A stretch of DNA of 64,000 bases, taken from Corynespora cassiicola (taxonomy: Eukaryota > Ascomycota > Dothideomycetes > Pleosporales > Corynesporascaceae). A model generated the notes under the pieces. That model was not told where the DNA came from, did not search any database, and saw nothing but the letters and a program-made list of their open reading frames with translations. The stretch is taken from assembly GCA_022059125.1 (NCBI GenBank), contig JAEUWY010000005.1, positions 5,890,001 to 5,954,000 on the forward strand, written 5' to 3'. Positions 10,701 through 23,483 of this stretch are shown piece after piece. The position numbers and the translations under genes are program-made. Numbering within the stretch: position 1 is the stretch's first letter; each line of letters starts with the position of its first letter.

Positions 10701-13700
10701 CACGTCTTCCGGAGTGGCCCAATTACTGTGACCAACTTCTCATTGTCCCGGGACTCCAAGGCACCGAGATCTACACCAAAGCGGAGGAAGTTGTCAAGCA
10801 AGTGGGCGATACTAATGGCGAGACGGAGAACGGGGTAGGCCTCACGAATGGCACCAACATGGACGAGCTGCTCCAGGCTGAGTCGTCGACACCCAAGTTT
10901 TCGTGCCTTCACGTTGACCCGCCCCTGCGACCCGAAATCTACGAGGAGCCCGATGAAGAGATTCAAGATAGGGTGTTGTTTGTTCTCAACAACGTCTCTG
11001 AGCGCAACCTGCGTGACAAAATTGGGGATCTCACCTCTGCAGTCGACGACAGGCATCACCAGTGGTTTGCCAATTATCTCGTCGAGGAGCGCGCCAAGAT
11101 GCAGCCAAACTTCCAACAGCTCTACCTCGACATGTTGGATCTTTTTAATGACAGGATGCTGTGGGCCGAGGTTCTTCGAGAGACTTATGTATCTGTCGTC
11201 CGTATGCTCAACACCGACGGGACTCTGGGGTCGACCGAGCGCACGCATCTCAAGAACCTTGGTGGCTGGTTGGGCTCTCTAACGATTGCGCGCGACCAGC
11301 CGATCAAGTTCCGCAACATCTCGTTCAAAGACCTGTTGATCGAGGGCTATGATACCGACAGGCTCTTGATCGTCATTCCCTTCACTTGTAAGGTTCTCGT
11401 GCAAGCGGCCAAATCCACAGTGTTTAGGCCTCCCAATCCATGGTTGATGGAAATCATCCGTGTGCTCATGGAGCTCTACCATTTCGCCGACTTGAAACTC
11501 AATCAAAAGTTTGAGATTGAAGTCTTGTGCAAGGGGCTAGACATTGACCACAAGGACATTCTTCCCTCAGACAGCATCCGAACTAGGCCTCAGGCAGAGG
11601 AGGAGTTCATGGGAGGCCCAATTGTTCCGGATGGCTTGGAAGGCTTTGGCGATCTCTCCATCATGAACCTGAACCGTACCCACCGCGGCCCGAGCGAGCG
11701 ATTCTCATCTGCGGCTATCACGGCGGCCCTGCCCGATTTCACCAACCAGCTCGTCTACCCGCCATCTGGAAACAGCGTTGTGCCGCCGGCTACACTCAAG
11801 AAGATCTTCCTCACGGCTGTTCAGCAGGCAATTCAAGAGATTATTGCGCCCGTGGTGGAGCGCTCTGTCACCATTGCCGCCATCTCGACCTCGCAGCTCA
11901 TCAGCAAGGACTTTGCTATGGAACCGGACGAGGAGAAGATGCGCAATGCTGCGCACACGGTTGTCAAGTCGCTCTCAGGTGCACTGGCCCTTGTTACGTG
12001 CAAGGAGCCATTGCGCATGAGCATTCAGAATAACATCCGTGTCATGGCGCGCGACCTCCCTGAACAAGCACTTCCCGAGGGCCATGTCCTAATGTTTGTC
12101 AACGACAACCTCGACCTCGTATGCAGTACTGTAGAGCAAGCCGCCGAGGTCTCGTCCCTAGCCGAGATTGACATGCAGATTGAAGAATCTCTACGGATCC
12201 GCCGCATGTTCCGCAACACCCGACCCAATGAGCCCTTCAAGGAGGCTAACATCAGCCCGTGGGCATTCTACATCCCCGAGCCTTATAAGCAGACTCCTGG
12301 TGGTTTGAACCGAGAGCAATTGGCCATTTATGAAGAGTTTGGAAGGCAGTCACGCGGCCTTCCGCATGCCAACAGTACATCTCAGGATAGCGGACGCCAG
12401 GTGCCAGACGTCTTGCAAGATCAGTTCGCGGCGGTGCCGAACCTGCCTACGCCTGCAGCTGCTCCAGCGGAACCTCGCCAACCCTCTCAACCCTCTCAGG
12501 TCCGAGGCCTGCAGCCATCTCACGCACCACCTGCGCAACAGCAAATGAATGGCTACATGGAACTTACAGGCCCTGAGCGCGCTCAGCAGATCATCGAAGA
12601 CCGTTGGGTGGAGTTGCTACGTATTGCTAAGGAAGCACCTGAGGAACGGATCTCGGACCTTCAAGCCAACAACCCCATTCATCACATTTTTGACCAGCTT
12701 GTCTCCACGATCGAGTTCGCCGGCCCTAACAAGGATTCCTTTGCCTTCCGTATTGCTGGCACCGTCACCAACGCACTCTTTTCAGACCAGATGCAACGCC
12801 TGGAGGTCGAGATCTTGGCTCACCTGTTGGGAAGCTTGTGCCAGCTCTCTGTGCAAACGTCTCGACAAGTGCTCTTGTGGCTTGCAACTCAGGATGACGA
12901 CCGCATCTTCAACGCCACCGTCATGGTCTCGCTTATGGAAGTTGGTCTCATGGACATGCATCGACTTAATACCACAATTTCCAAGGCTATCCAAGAGCGA
13001 CGCCTAGCTGCTGTCGAGATGATGTCTAGCTTGGTGGATGAGATCTTGTTGAGCGAGCACCAGACTGCACTGCGTGCCGATTTCGCCTTATCTATTGACG
13101 CTCTCACAAACTGGCTGGCAGAAGACCCAGACCTTGAAATTGGCAAGACCATCATGTCCAAGTTGCAGGTTGCGCCTACCGATGAGGCCTTGACGCCACC
13201 GGCGACGGGACACAAAGACCAGTTGGAGTACATCTTTGACGAGTGGGTCCATCTCCAGCACCCAGACACGCCCAAGAAGTCAGTTGCTGCGTTCATCTAC
13301 CAGCTGCACCAGGATAAGGTGCTCGATTCCCAGCAGGATTCGATCGAGTTCATTCGCACTTGTGTTGATGCGGCTGTCTCTGCCTATGAACGCGAGCACC
13401 CAGTGCCTTTTGGTGCTGGCAACCCAGATGCGGCTACTGTCAAAGTTGATGCCCTCGCCAGGCTCATTGTTGATCTTGTCTTGTACCAAGGAGAGCACGA
13501 AGGAGCAGTCAAGGAGAGCAAAGCCAAATATCTTGAGCAGATCCTCCTTGTCGTCATCTTTGTCTTTTGCAACCACACCAGCCGAGGAGAGGGCTTTAAC
13601 CAAAAGGTCTTTTTCCGCCTGCTCTCTACTGCCCTGTTCCAACTCAACGAGGCGGCTAAAGACAATGCCCTTGCTGGTTTCAAGGCTGACATCTTCATTG

Positions 13701-14833
13701 TGGTCGCCAAGGCGCTTCTGGCTCTGCAGCCACGGAACTTCCCTCACTTCTCTTTTGCTTGGTTGTCCTTGATCTCCCACCGCATCTTCATTCCGGCCAT
13801 GTTGGAAGAGAAGGACGAACGCTGGGAGCTGTACGCCAAGTTGATGGAGGTTCTATTGACCTTTACCGGCCAACTGATCAAGCCCACCGGCGAGACAATC
13901 GCCGCGCAGAACTTTTACCGCGGCGTCCTGAGGGTACTGCTTGTCATTCACCACGATTACCCAGAGTTCTTGGCCGAGAATCACTTCCGCTTCTGCAACA
14001 GTATCCCTATGCATTGCACACAGGTTCGCAACTTGATTGTCAGCGCATACCCATCGAACATCACCGAGATGCCCGATCCTTTCTCGACCGGTCTCAAGGC
14101 CGATCACCGTCTGGAAGAAAACCGCCAAGTCCCGCACATCCGCGTCGACATTGACCAAATTCTTCGCAATGCGAGCATTAAGGATGTCGTTGATGGCCTC
14201 CTTCGAGCATCCGAGCCAAAGAGCTCTGAGATTGAAAAGGTGTGCAATGCTACTTACTATGCGGAGCCCAAGCCAGCAGGCTTTGAGCTTGTTTCCACCT
14301 CGGCTGACCCAGTGCTGATCCATGCGCTGGTGCTCTACATTGGAAATGGCGCATTGGCTGCGCAGGGCAGCAAGACCTCCGCATTCGACGCGTCAGCCCC
14401 GGCGGCGAAGCTGCTTGAAAAGCTCGCTCATGAGCTTCGTCCCGAGGCCAAGTTCCACTTCATTAGTGCCATTGCCAACCAGCTCCGTTGGCCTAATGCT
14501 CATACGCAATACTTTAGCTACGCGCTCCTTCATCTGTTTGGACCACCCAACAACGACAGCCAGGTCCTAGACGTCCAGCAGACCATCACGAGGGTGCTCT
14601 TGGAGCGCTTGTTGGTGCACCGTCCACACCCGTGGGGACTCATCATCACCCTCCTTGAAATCTTGAAGAACCGCACGTATGCATTCTGGGACTTGCCCTT
14701 CGTCAAGGCCGCGCCAGAGGTATGTTGTAACAATTTCAAATTATGAGAATCAACTGCTAACAACTAACAGGTTGAGCGCCTGTTCAACGCTCTCTTCACC
14801 CACGCGCAGCAGAGTCCCCGACCCATTGTCTAA
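7788..14833 (+). CDS. NOT1: CCR4-NOT complex scaffold subunit NOT1
   Basis: Four exons: 7788-8393, 8451-8775, 8820-14719 and 14771-14833 (6894 nt, 2297 aa), close to the 2100-2400 aa usual for the family. Introns are 57, 44 and 51 nt. A Ser/Ala-rich N-terminal tail of about 165 residues precedes an alpha-helical HEAT region. Residues about 1017-1228 match the MIF4G-like domain that binds the CAF1 deadenylase (IQDRVLFVLNNVSE, LYLDMLDLF). Residues about 1281-1390 match DUF3819, the CNOT9-binding part. The C-terminal NOT1 domain ends with ILKNRTYAFWDLPF and the exon-4 tail VERLFNALFTHA. NOT1 scaffolds mRNA deadenylation and translational repression in the cytoplasm and acts in transcription in the nucleus. 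The start is the first ATG of the open frame. Identification is firm; the exact N-terminus is less so. Confidence 0.95.
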
Positions 14834-16045
14834 TGGCATATTTTCACTTCACGTGCCATTGTCCACGATACTAGGAACCATTTCATGCGCTCGCAGCCAA
14901 GCTGCGGGCCACTAATGTCTGCTCATTGCATTTGCGTGCGTATCGGGGTTTATGGTCGAATCTTCTTTGCGACAACTGCATGGCCAGGGAGCTTTATCTT
15001 TCTTTCTTTACCTTAGTACCTCGTCTTTAATTTCGTTTCATCTGGTTCATGACGGCTTCACGACACGATACGTTGGTCGTTTGTAGTCCAGGGACGACGA
15101 AACCAAAAATGGGGAATATAATGCTGGCAAGGAAAGGAAAGGAAAGGAAACCGGTGAACGTGATGAGCTCTGGGCAAATATTTCTTCTCTTCTTTTCTTA
15201 GTCCCCACCGAAAATAAAAGCATGGCGTTGAGACGGTTGGGCGGGGTTCGGCGGGGTCGACTGGCCGGCTGGCAGGTTGCTACCAATTTCAAATCATCCC
15301 TTTCTTCTTTCTACTTTGACGACGACGAGGAATGGAACGGCACTAGGGGTGTTTTTTCTTCTTTTTGGCTTTTTTTCCTCGTTCTCTTTTTGCGGACGAT
15401 GCTGCCTTGTCTCTACTTGCCGGTTGGGAAATGGGTTCTTTACACTCTCCCCCTTTACCCTTTTTTGCACTGTTCGTTCGTGTAGAATAGCATTTTTCGA
15501 TGGATGGGCTGCGGGAATCGGAAAAGCGGCGCAAGGGGATGGTGGAGGTAAATGTGTTTATGGATCCGACGTACCAAGCGGGAGTAGAGGTGGCGTGGCG
15601 TGCGTTTATGCGTACGGGGAGTGCATATACTGTAGGATATTATGTGAAATGGTGTCTTTTCCACTTGACTGGCTTGTTGTGTGATGTTGGTACTGGGATG
15701 ATTTTAAACAAAAGGCACTTGATTGGAAGCAACTGTTTTGCACCAATGTGTGTAGGGGAGGCTGACATATCCTGACGATATGAGCTAACGTGGAAACAGT
15801 AGTGCAGTTCTCATGACACTTGAAAAAGTCATGGGGAAAGTCTTCTTGAAGCGAATCGTGATATTTGATCAATCTCTCATGGTAGCATAACCGCGCTATC
15901 ATATCATACAACAGTCTCTCCATACTAAACGTTTGAGGTCCATAATAGGCACCTATCGATGAAAAGAACATATAACCATCATTTATCATTATCTCCACCA
16001 CCATCCTTCATTCTAGTACAAATTGGCAGACGTACTAGACGTTCT
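14834..16045. other. Intergenic region, convergent 3' ends of NOT1 and rds1
   Basis: No supported gene. It contains the 3' untranslated sequences of NOT1 (plus) and rds1 (minus), a short GGAAA tandem tract near 15131-15150 and T-rich stretches around 15350-15390. Open frames here are short and have no family character. Confidence 0.5.
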
Positions 16046-17625
16046 TTAACCAGCCTGGTACAACCCCAACGCCACAACATGAGGGTTGATCATGCTCAAG
16101 TTGAACGGCGTGAGGAAGAGGTCACTATCCGTGAGGGCAACAAACATGGTGCCGTTGACAATGGGATCACCCTCGAAAACATCGCCAGCAGGCTGATACG
16201 TGAAGCCCTCAAAGTCTCCCGTCTTGGTCAGCGGCGTGTAGGTGAGGTTGAGCTGCGACACCCAAGCCACAAACTGCGGCTCGCCAGCGCTAGTAGCAGT
16301 GACGTAGCTGTTGTTGGGTCCAACAGCCATGCCGGGAGCCTCCCAGGTGAGGTTCACCTGCCTACCGGGGAAGGACAAGGGCTCAGAGCGGTTCCGTGCA
16401 ATGGCAGGGCCACACGAGTATCCCGTCACGTTAACATTAACACACGACTCGTCAGCGGGGATGGTCGAGTCGGAGGGGTCGGCAGTGCGGTTGCCCACCA
16501 CCTCACCGGCTTCTGTGTCGTTTGCGGAGACGCGGTTGGGGTTGGGCTGGTTGACAAAGTGCAGGCCGGGGAAGTTTTGCCAGGCGAGGCGTGTCTGGCC
16601 CTCGGGGCACGACGAAATGTACGGCGCGAGGTAGGTCCAGGCCCAGGACTGCGGGATGCCCGTCTCGAACCAGACAGGCATGGGTGGCAGGCCGAGCATC
16701 TGGCGGAAGCTGAGCTGCTGGCGGGCCTCGGTAGCGATGGACTGCGAAAGCATCTGTCCGACCTCGCGGCTGTCGAGGTGGTTGATGAAACCCCAGACGC
16801 CCGACTCGCCAAAGCGCGTGAGCTTCTGGTTGAAGTCGATGAACTCGCGCACGGTGCGGAAGGGGTAGTTGTACGTGCATTGCTTGGGGGCGGCTTCGCC
16901 GAGCATGTTGCTCAGGAGCGTGGCGTGGCCGGTCTCCTGGATGGCCATGAAGGCAATGTAGGCGCGGTCTTCGGCCGTGAGGCCCGCCTCGAGGAAGTCA
17001 TCATCCGAGAAGACGGCAAGGCCATTGTTGAAGAGGTCCAATTCGATCCATTCCTGGTACAGCCCTAGAGCGATCGACTCAAAGTCAAAGTCGCTGTTGA
17101 CCATGTAGCGGGGCTCAGTGCCGTTTGTGCCGAGCCCTCCTAGAAGATTGTTAGGTTTTTTGAAATGAATGCAATTCATAGCACCGCTTACCATTGGGCG
17201 TGTATGGGGCGGGAGCTGGGTTGAGCAACTTGCCCTCCGGGTTGTAGTAGGTGGCAGTTGGGTTAGGGGGCAGAGGATCAATCGAATCCGCCAGAGTCGT
17301 GTCGGCCATCACAGCTCCGGTAGTCGTGGGGGTTCCCTCGTAGGGTCCATGGCTGGTAGCACCAGTGGGGTCAGGACTCAGCCTAACAGGCGGAGGGGGG
17401 GCTTGAGTCTGAATGGCCTATAAAATTCAGCACAAATAACAGCCCAACCATTAGTCTTCATACCGGAATCTGAGAATCAGGACCAAAAGATGTGGCCACA
17501 GGACCCTCCGGTTGGCTCACGGAGAAGCTCGCATCAGCGTTGTTGTATCCGTCAACCTGAGGTGCAGGAGCACCAGCCGCCAACGTCGAGAGCAGAGCCG
17601 ACGCGTAAAAAGCCCTGGGGAGCAT
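16046..17625 (-). CDS. rds1: Secreted Rds1-like ferritin-fold stress protein
   Basis: Three exons: 17625-17464, 17417-17192 and 17139-16046 (1482 nt, 493 aa). Introns are 46 and 52 nt. The N-terminus MLPRAFYASALLSTLAAGAPA is a typical signal peptide, followed by a Pro/Thr-rich stretch. The core has ferritin-like four-helix features: EWIELDLFNNGLAVF and, further on, AFMAIQETGHATLLSNML with the ExxH pair used for metal binding. It continues to the family's C-terminal beta-rich part, which has many N-glycosylation sequons (NVT, NRS, NLT, NGT). The family is named after S. pombe rds1, a gene responsive to glucose, ammonium, phosphate and temperature stress. Its biochemical activity is not established. 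The start was chosen at the ATG that begins the signal peptide, not the one 16 codons upstream. Confidence 0.88.
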
Positions 17626-18635
17626 CTTGATGGATTGATCAATTTGTCTTAGAGTGAGTGATTGATATGGCACCAGGGCCGAAGGCTACCTTATGTATCA
17701 ATTGGCTTGACTGCACCACTGAAGACTTTCTCACCACAAAGATTACACCTACGCGTTCATGACAACTAAAAAAATAAATATCTTTTGGTATCGGTAGTAA
17801 GCATGACTTCATGACCAGCTCAAGCCGGAAGTGATGCAGCAGGCACCGGAGATTTTGGGGATGCGGCTAAGCTCCACTGCACACAAGTAATAGTTTATCC
17901 TGTCTTGTTTGGTGTATATGAGACTCGGTGCGAAACAACGAACGAATAGGCATGCAGCGGAGTATACCGCTTAGATCTCCATTCTCTCTAGAATGCGTGG
18001 AGAAGCGTGTTGACAGGGAATAAAGTTTGCCCCGGCTGCCGAACGTGACGGAGCGATGACATGATCGATCTGTGGATGCTTGGAGCCGCTAGCGCGCCAG
18101 ATGGTATCGCAATCATTGCATCCCTGACGAGAACATGGCAAAATTAGAAATCCCATGGCCACTCTCAACATTTCTGGATGCCTAGCGACCGTTGTGCTGA
18201 TGAATCTGATGCTTCTCGGCCCAGGCCCATCCGCAGAACTCAACCAACGTGCCCCAAACTCCACACCATGGTGCTCCAGCACAGAATCAGATCATGCTCC
18301 ACCAAAAAAACATTGAGTTTTATCTGATAATGTGCGTTGGTGGAGACATGTTTGTACGCCGGAATCGGTGACAGATGTGGATATCCTTCTCGGAGTTACT
18401 ATCCGACTTACATAATCACTGACGAAATTCTTGCGCAACCAAGTAAAATCAAGCAGCTGCAAAAGATTGAATTGGGTTTGCAGACTTTACCTGTCAATAT
18501 TGTTGTATTACTAGTTCTAGAAGAACTGTTTGATGGCATTCCAAAATCTGGGATGTATATTCGGAATTTGGTATATACCAATGAGCCAACCCAACATTTT
18601 CGCTCGGCATCAGGTAGGCCTCACACCTACTTTGC
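17626..18635. other. Intergenic region between rds1 and TRM1
   Basis: About 1 kb with no supported gene. It holds the rds1 promoter and the TRM1 3' untranslated region. An open frame on the plus strand from 18337 runs into the antisense of TRM1 and shows no protein family features. Confidence 0.5.
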
Positions 18636-20684
18636 CTACTTTGCCCGAGACATGGGGCCCCAGTTCTCCCTCGGTGCAAGCTGGTATCGGACGTACTTTC
18701 CTCTATCGTGGTCCCTGCCCAACTCTTCGTCAAACTTGACTTCAAAATCCACACCCTTGTATGATGGGCTGGGCTCTTCTGGCTTCAGCTCGCCGTTGGA
18801 CTGGGATTCGTCCTTGGGTTGCTCCTTGGGGCCATCCTTCGATGTGTCGGTATCCACAATATCTTGGGCAGCTTGGCTGGGCTGCGCGTCTTTAAACAGA
18901 ATATCATAGCCTGCCACCTCTTTCTTGAGAGATTTCTTTAGGGGGGATTTTTGGCGAACCCATTCCCGCATGATGTGCCAGATATCCCTCCAAGACGCGT
19001 CTGTCTTGAGCGATCCAGGCTTGCAGTGGCTCATGCTGACCCTGAAGCCGGCATGACGGAGAGCTCCACGGAGCGCAGCGGTAGAAGGGGCCGAGCAATG
19101 GAGGACGCGGGCCAGCGAACTGGGGATGAAAAAGAATGGGTGGTGATCTACCTTGGCTGGATCCGCCTTTGGTATCAGAGGGCCAAGCTCCTTGGTTTTG
19201 TCGGTCTCTTCCTTGATGCCAAAGGTGATCTCTTCACGGGCAGTGTGAAGCATCCCTTGGATTCTGTCCATGGTCGGGTAGGTTTCCTTATCAGCTGCAT
19301 TCAGCTGGGCCAGGACTCTCTCTATGAATCCGACATTATGAATTGGACCGCCGTACATGGGACCTGAAAGCTACACGATGTTAACGACCTGTCTCGATGG
19401 TTGTGAGCATATACCCACATGAGTCTTGAATCCACAGTGTTCGCAATTCTCGTTTGCCGTAGGACCTTGCGCAAAAGAATGCTTGTAGAACACTTCCCCT
19501 TTCTTGTTGGCCTGTTCCTTGTTACGGGCCAGGAATTGGGTGGTCCACGAGCCGCATCCACCATCACAGTGGTAGACGACCATGGTCTTACCCGCCAGCA
19601 TCTTGACATCCAAAGGGGCTTTTCGTACACGAACAAAGACGCGGATATAATAATCAATAGACAGGGAAAGCAGAGGCTCAATGGCCATGCCGTAGCGGCC
19701 AGCTGAGGAAGCAATAGCATGTAGGATAAGTCGGATACCGCCTTCGTGGCATGGCTCTCCCTTCAGAGGCAAGCCACCATACTGCGAGTATGTCTTCTCC
19801 AGGTAGCCATGCGACGCGAAGATTGCCGAGTCGGTGCAGGTGACGCAAAGGAGACCATCGTGGTTGATGGCCTGCACAGCAGCATCAATAAAAGGTGCTG
19901 CCGACCCATACGGATCGAGGTCTATGACATCGAACCCCTTGCCATCCATGAAACCATACATGTATGCGATCGCGTTGCCCGTATTTGCGTGGATAGTGTC
20001 TTTGAGCTTGTTGTGCTGCACGTTTAGGGCAATGGTTTCGGTGGCGCTATGGGACATGTCGTTGGCGGTAACGGCGGTCGCAAACGGTATCTCCTTTGCG
20101 TAGCGCAAGGCGCGCAGTCCGGTAGCAGACAAGGCATCGAGAATCTTGAACTCAGGCCTCCACGGCGGCCGACTTTCAGTCGCACTAGCAGCGTCAGTGC
20201 CTGGCCCCACAGCCAGCTCAACCTCGCCACTCTCTGCAGTTTTCGTCTTCTTGCAAGGCTGATCCGCTGAATCAGGAATGACTGCTTGTTCCCCAGCCGC
20301 ACTGTCCTCGTCGAGCTTCCTTTTTCTTGACGCCAACTCGGATGTCTCCGCAGCCGCCTCTTGCTCTTGCTCTTGCTCCTGCTTTGGCTTCCTCTTGTTC
20401 CGGTTACGCTTTTGGCTCTGCTGGTGCCTCTCGCTTTTGCGCTCGACTAGATCCTCGCCAAATGTCTTTATCGCAAGCACACTCAAGTCGCGGTTGAACT
20501 GCTGGATCGGGTTGTAAAAGACCTGCTGGCGCTGAGTCTCCTCCTTTGACATCTTCGGGTCGGTCGAAGTCGGGGTGCCTTGGGGCACGAGAATATGAGC
20601 TAGGCCTTCTTTTATGGTGGTGTATTCTTTCCCTTCATGACGGACTGTCTGTCCCGCCTGGGGGAGGGCGTCAATGGTGGCCAT
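18636..20684 (-). CDS. TRM1: tRNA (guanine26-N2)-dimethyltransferase
   Basis: Two exons: 20684-19419 and 19370-18636 (2001 nt, 666 aa), with a 48-nt intron. The joined sequence reads CGFKTHLSGPMYGGPIHN across the junction, as in the family. TRM1 uses S-adenosylmethionine to make N2,N2-dimethylguanosine at position 26 of nuclear and mitochondrial tRNAs. Visible motifs are the SAM-binding LDALSATGLRALRY (residues 182-195), the catalytic DLDPYGSAAPF, and zinc-binding cysteines in CDGGCGSW and CEHCGF. HPFFFIPSSLARVLHC and the GALRHAGF/SHCKPGSLKTDA block close the fold. A charged insert of about 85 residues rich in K, R, E and Q (residues about 85-170) splits the N-terminal part, as in other fungi, and may act in nuclear targeting. 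The C-terminal tail after DILFKD is acidic and variable. Confidence 0.95.
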
Positions 20685-21300
20685 GGTACTGGTCGAGTAT
20701 AGAGCGCGCCGAATGCAGCTACCGATGTTGCATGGTTTGCGGGAGAGAGCCTGGCGCAGCAGCGGGGCACATAGAGCAGCCAGGATTGAGGCGGGGCGAG
20801 GAGAGGGAGCGGGTGGAGAGGAGCGGGCGGTCTAATGAGTGACTGGTCGCGTTTGGAGCATCGCGAAATATTTTTGGTTCCGAAGATCAAGCTTCGGGGG
20901 TCCGACCTAGCGCCTTGGCGTCCTATCCTCAGCCCTCCTCGTCGCGCCAGTCGAGTAGCAGTCGAAAAGACCCCCGCTCAGTGCCCGCCAGGCATTTTGC
21001 ACGTGTTCTGGTTCCTATCACAGTGCTCATCCCGGCACACATCAGACGCTGTGGCCTTGATCTCGTACAATCACTCTTAGTCCGACATGTTCTCCAATGC
21101 AAACAACAGCCACCGTGCTGCATGCCCGTATCGCGATCCTTCGGGCTGTGGTTGCCTGGCCCTCGCTTCTAGGCTGACACTGTAGCGCCGACCCCTTGAG
21201 CGTCCCTGACTTTAATTATAAGGCCAGCCGTCCAGTCTTTTCCATCCTTGCACCCTCTTCGCTTCGTACACATTCCTCACTCGTTGTCCAGTTGTCTACC
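20685..21300. promoter_or_regulatory. Shared divergent promoter region of TRM1 and the 21301 gene
   Basis: 616 bp between divergent starts. No gene is supported. Near the 21301 start the leader is C/T-rich, and the ATG sits in a good context (tctaccATGG). Confidence 0.5.
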
Positions 21301-22586
21301 ATGGGGAGAGCAACTCAGCCCGCAGCGGAGTACCGCGACGACCCCGATGCTGTGTCTCTACACACCACCCCCGACGACTACACTTATGATGATGCTCCAG
21401 AAATCAATGCCATGCCACCCTCGTATGCTGATAGTGAGGCAGGAGAGGGCTCCGCCACCAATGTGCCACTAATCAGACACCTACCCCCTCCGTCAAATCG
21501 AAGGAATCACGACGAGGTCGTCGTCATCTCAGGAGGAAAGCCTAAAGTGTGTGAGACGCAGACTCTGATGGACAAGCGATATGATTCCGACCCGGCCTAT
21601 CTCGAAGACGGGATTCGATCTTTTGCGCAAGAAGCCCCCAACCCCCTGGTGTACATCATGGGCACACACAAGCAAACGGTCAAGAAGGGCGATAAGAAGG
21701 AGACGAAGGAGATTACAGACTTCCGAATCGTTATGAACCTACAACGTTATCTGAGGCTCAATTTCGACGACCGCGACACTTCGCAAATGCGCCTCGTTAC
21801 CGTAGAGAATGGCGAAAAGACCCATCGCGGCACGATCCTGAAGAAGCGAGCCCCAGGATTCAAGCGAGACATTGAAGTCGGCGCGCCGAAGCCAGAGCTA
21901 AAGGAATGGTGCCATCGATACTGCGCTTCGCCCAGGATGCTCAGGATATTCCGATTGCGCCGTGAGATCACCGGCTTTGACGAAACCCATCTCACAAACC
22001 GACTCGAAGGACTGATCAGGAGCACCAACTACCGCGGGAAGATTCGCATCAATTTTCCTATTGAAGACAAGAATGTCGACATCTACACCACCAGCCGCAT
22101 CAACGAATGGCGCCTGAAGAAATGGGTCTGCTGGGTCTTTTACTTGTCCTTCCTGTGGATCTTCTCCTGGCCATATCTCTTCTTTGCGACAAAACGCTAT
22201 GCCGTCGTCAGGGCCGAATGGCCCTTCTCCACCACCGATGCACATGGTAACAAGAGATACACGACTATGAGTGAGGAGCAATGGTTTGAGAAATGGTATG
22301 TTTTTCTGTATCGCATTAGAAGTAGTAGTCACTGACGTTTGCTAGGCACGTCGGCATCCGCCGGTTGGTCCTCGATCGCTTCCAGGGCGAAGCCAGTGAT
22401 GAGCAGCTGCAGGGCGTGATAGCTCGCCCGGCCGATCCGCCGATGCCCGGCACTCTTAGTACGGGACATGCAGGTGTTGATAATGCTGTGGGCTTTCTAG
22501 CACAGGGTTTACAGGTCGCAGGCGCCCTTTCTCGGGGTGGTGATATAGCCAGAAGCCTCTCAGGTGGTTGGGGATACGACTGTTAG
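21301..22586 (+). CDS. Conserved fungal membrane protein, function unknown
   Basis: Two exons: 21301-22295 and 22346-22586 (1236 nt, 411 aa), with a 50-nt intron. The splice restores EEQWFEKWHVGIRRLVLDR. I do not recognise a named family, but the even composition and conserved-looking blocks argue for a real, widely kept protein. The first 90 residues are acidic and disordered. A core follows, with LVYIMGTHKQTVKKGDKKE, MNLQRYLR and EWCHRYCASPRMLRIFRLRRE. One or two hydrophobic segments lie near residues 275-305 (WVCWVFYLSFLWIFSWPYLFF), so a single hairpin or transmembrane anchor is likely. The C-terminal 80 residues are Gly/Ala-rich. The start at 21301 is preferred to the in-frame ATG at 21196 because of its context and because the extra 35 residues look like leader sequence. 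Confidence 0.8.
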
Positions 22587-23483
22587 TATCTGTTGTCGGT
22601 TTGGAATAACGCAAGGACTCTGTTTGACATGTCATTTGTGACTGCAGCCAACCTTGGCTCACTGTCCCTATCTATCTATACCCGTTTCATCATATTTGTT
22701 TTGTAACTGCATGCGTCTGAAGCAACAGAGTTTGAGGGTGCAAAGAACTGTTTTCTATATTGTCTTTCTACATTGGTTATCTGCAGAGATATACGAGCAC
22801 GTAAATGATTTGGACTTGGATTTTCTAGTTCATTGTGTTGAGAATGCCTCAAGGTTCGCCAGAGGTTTTGTTCTTAAAGAACCCCTCAAAGTGACTCCTT
22901 AGAAATGATTCTCCAATAAGCTGCCCCAAAATCAGTACAATTTCTCAATGTTACAGCTCCATCGTACAACGCTCTGTGAGTTTTTTCCTTCCGTGATTGA
23001 GCCCTGATGTACATGAAATTCTACCAAATGTCTTTTTTTGGCAGTCCTGCATCATAACAAGGTTGCGCATGATATCCACTCGTATTTCACAAGATGATGT
23101 ACCTCATACTGTTTGATCTGGCTAACACATTTTGGTCCGTCTGTTCTACTCCAGTCCGTATGCTCCACACAGCTGACATTCTGTATTCACATCAAATAAT
23201 AATGGCCCGAAGATCAAACTTATAAAGCACCTCATTGAAAAAGGATCAGGGTAAAATGCTTAGCAGTGACGATTCTTTGACAGCAAATTTGTGTAGTACA
23301 ACCAAAAAAAAATATCTGAGCACCGAAGCGCTATCGGGGACATGAATCTTATTATTAGTAATGCCATAGGATGATCTCTGCATAAGCTGAGTTGGAATAC
23401 CACAAACGATACAATATATACAATCTCTTCTAAGCTTTCTATCTATAATACCCGCACCCAACCGTACGACAAACAACAACACT
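22587..23483. other. AT-rich intergenic region at the left edge of the terpene island
   Basis: About 900 bp with no supported gene. The sequence is visibly AT-richer than the NOT1 to TRM1 region. It holds the 3' ends of two convergent genes. Confidence 0.5.

Noticed and set aside
12549..13007. Plus-strand frame of 152 codons inside NOT1
   Set aside because: Shadow of the NOT1 frame, like several others across 10.6-14.3 kb on both strands.
15959..17068. Plus-strand open frame of 369 codons
   Set aside because: It is antisense to the rds1 exon 3. The opposite strand encodes a clear ferritin-like secreted protein with conserved motifs, while this frame has no family features.
18337..18909. Plus-strand open frame of 190 codons
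   Set aside because: Its second half is antisense to the TRM1 C-terminus, and its composition shows no domain or signal peptide.
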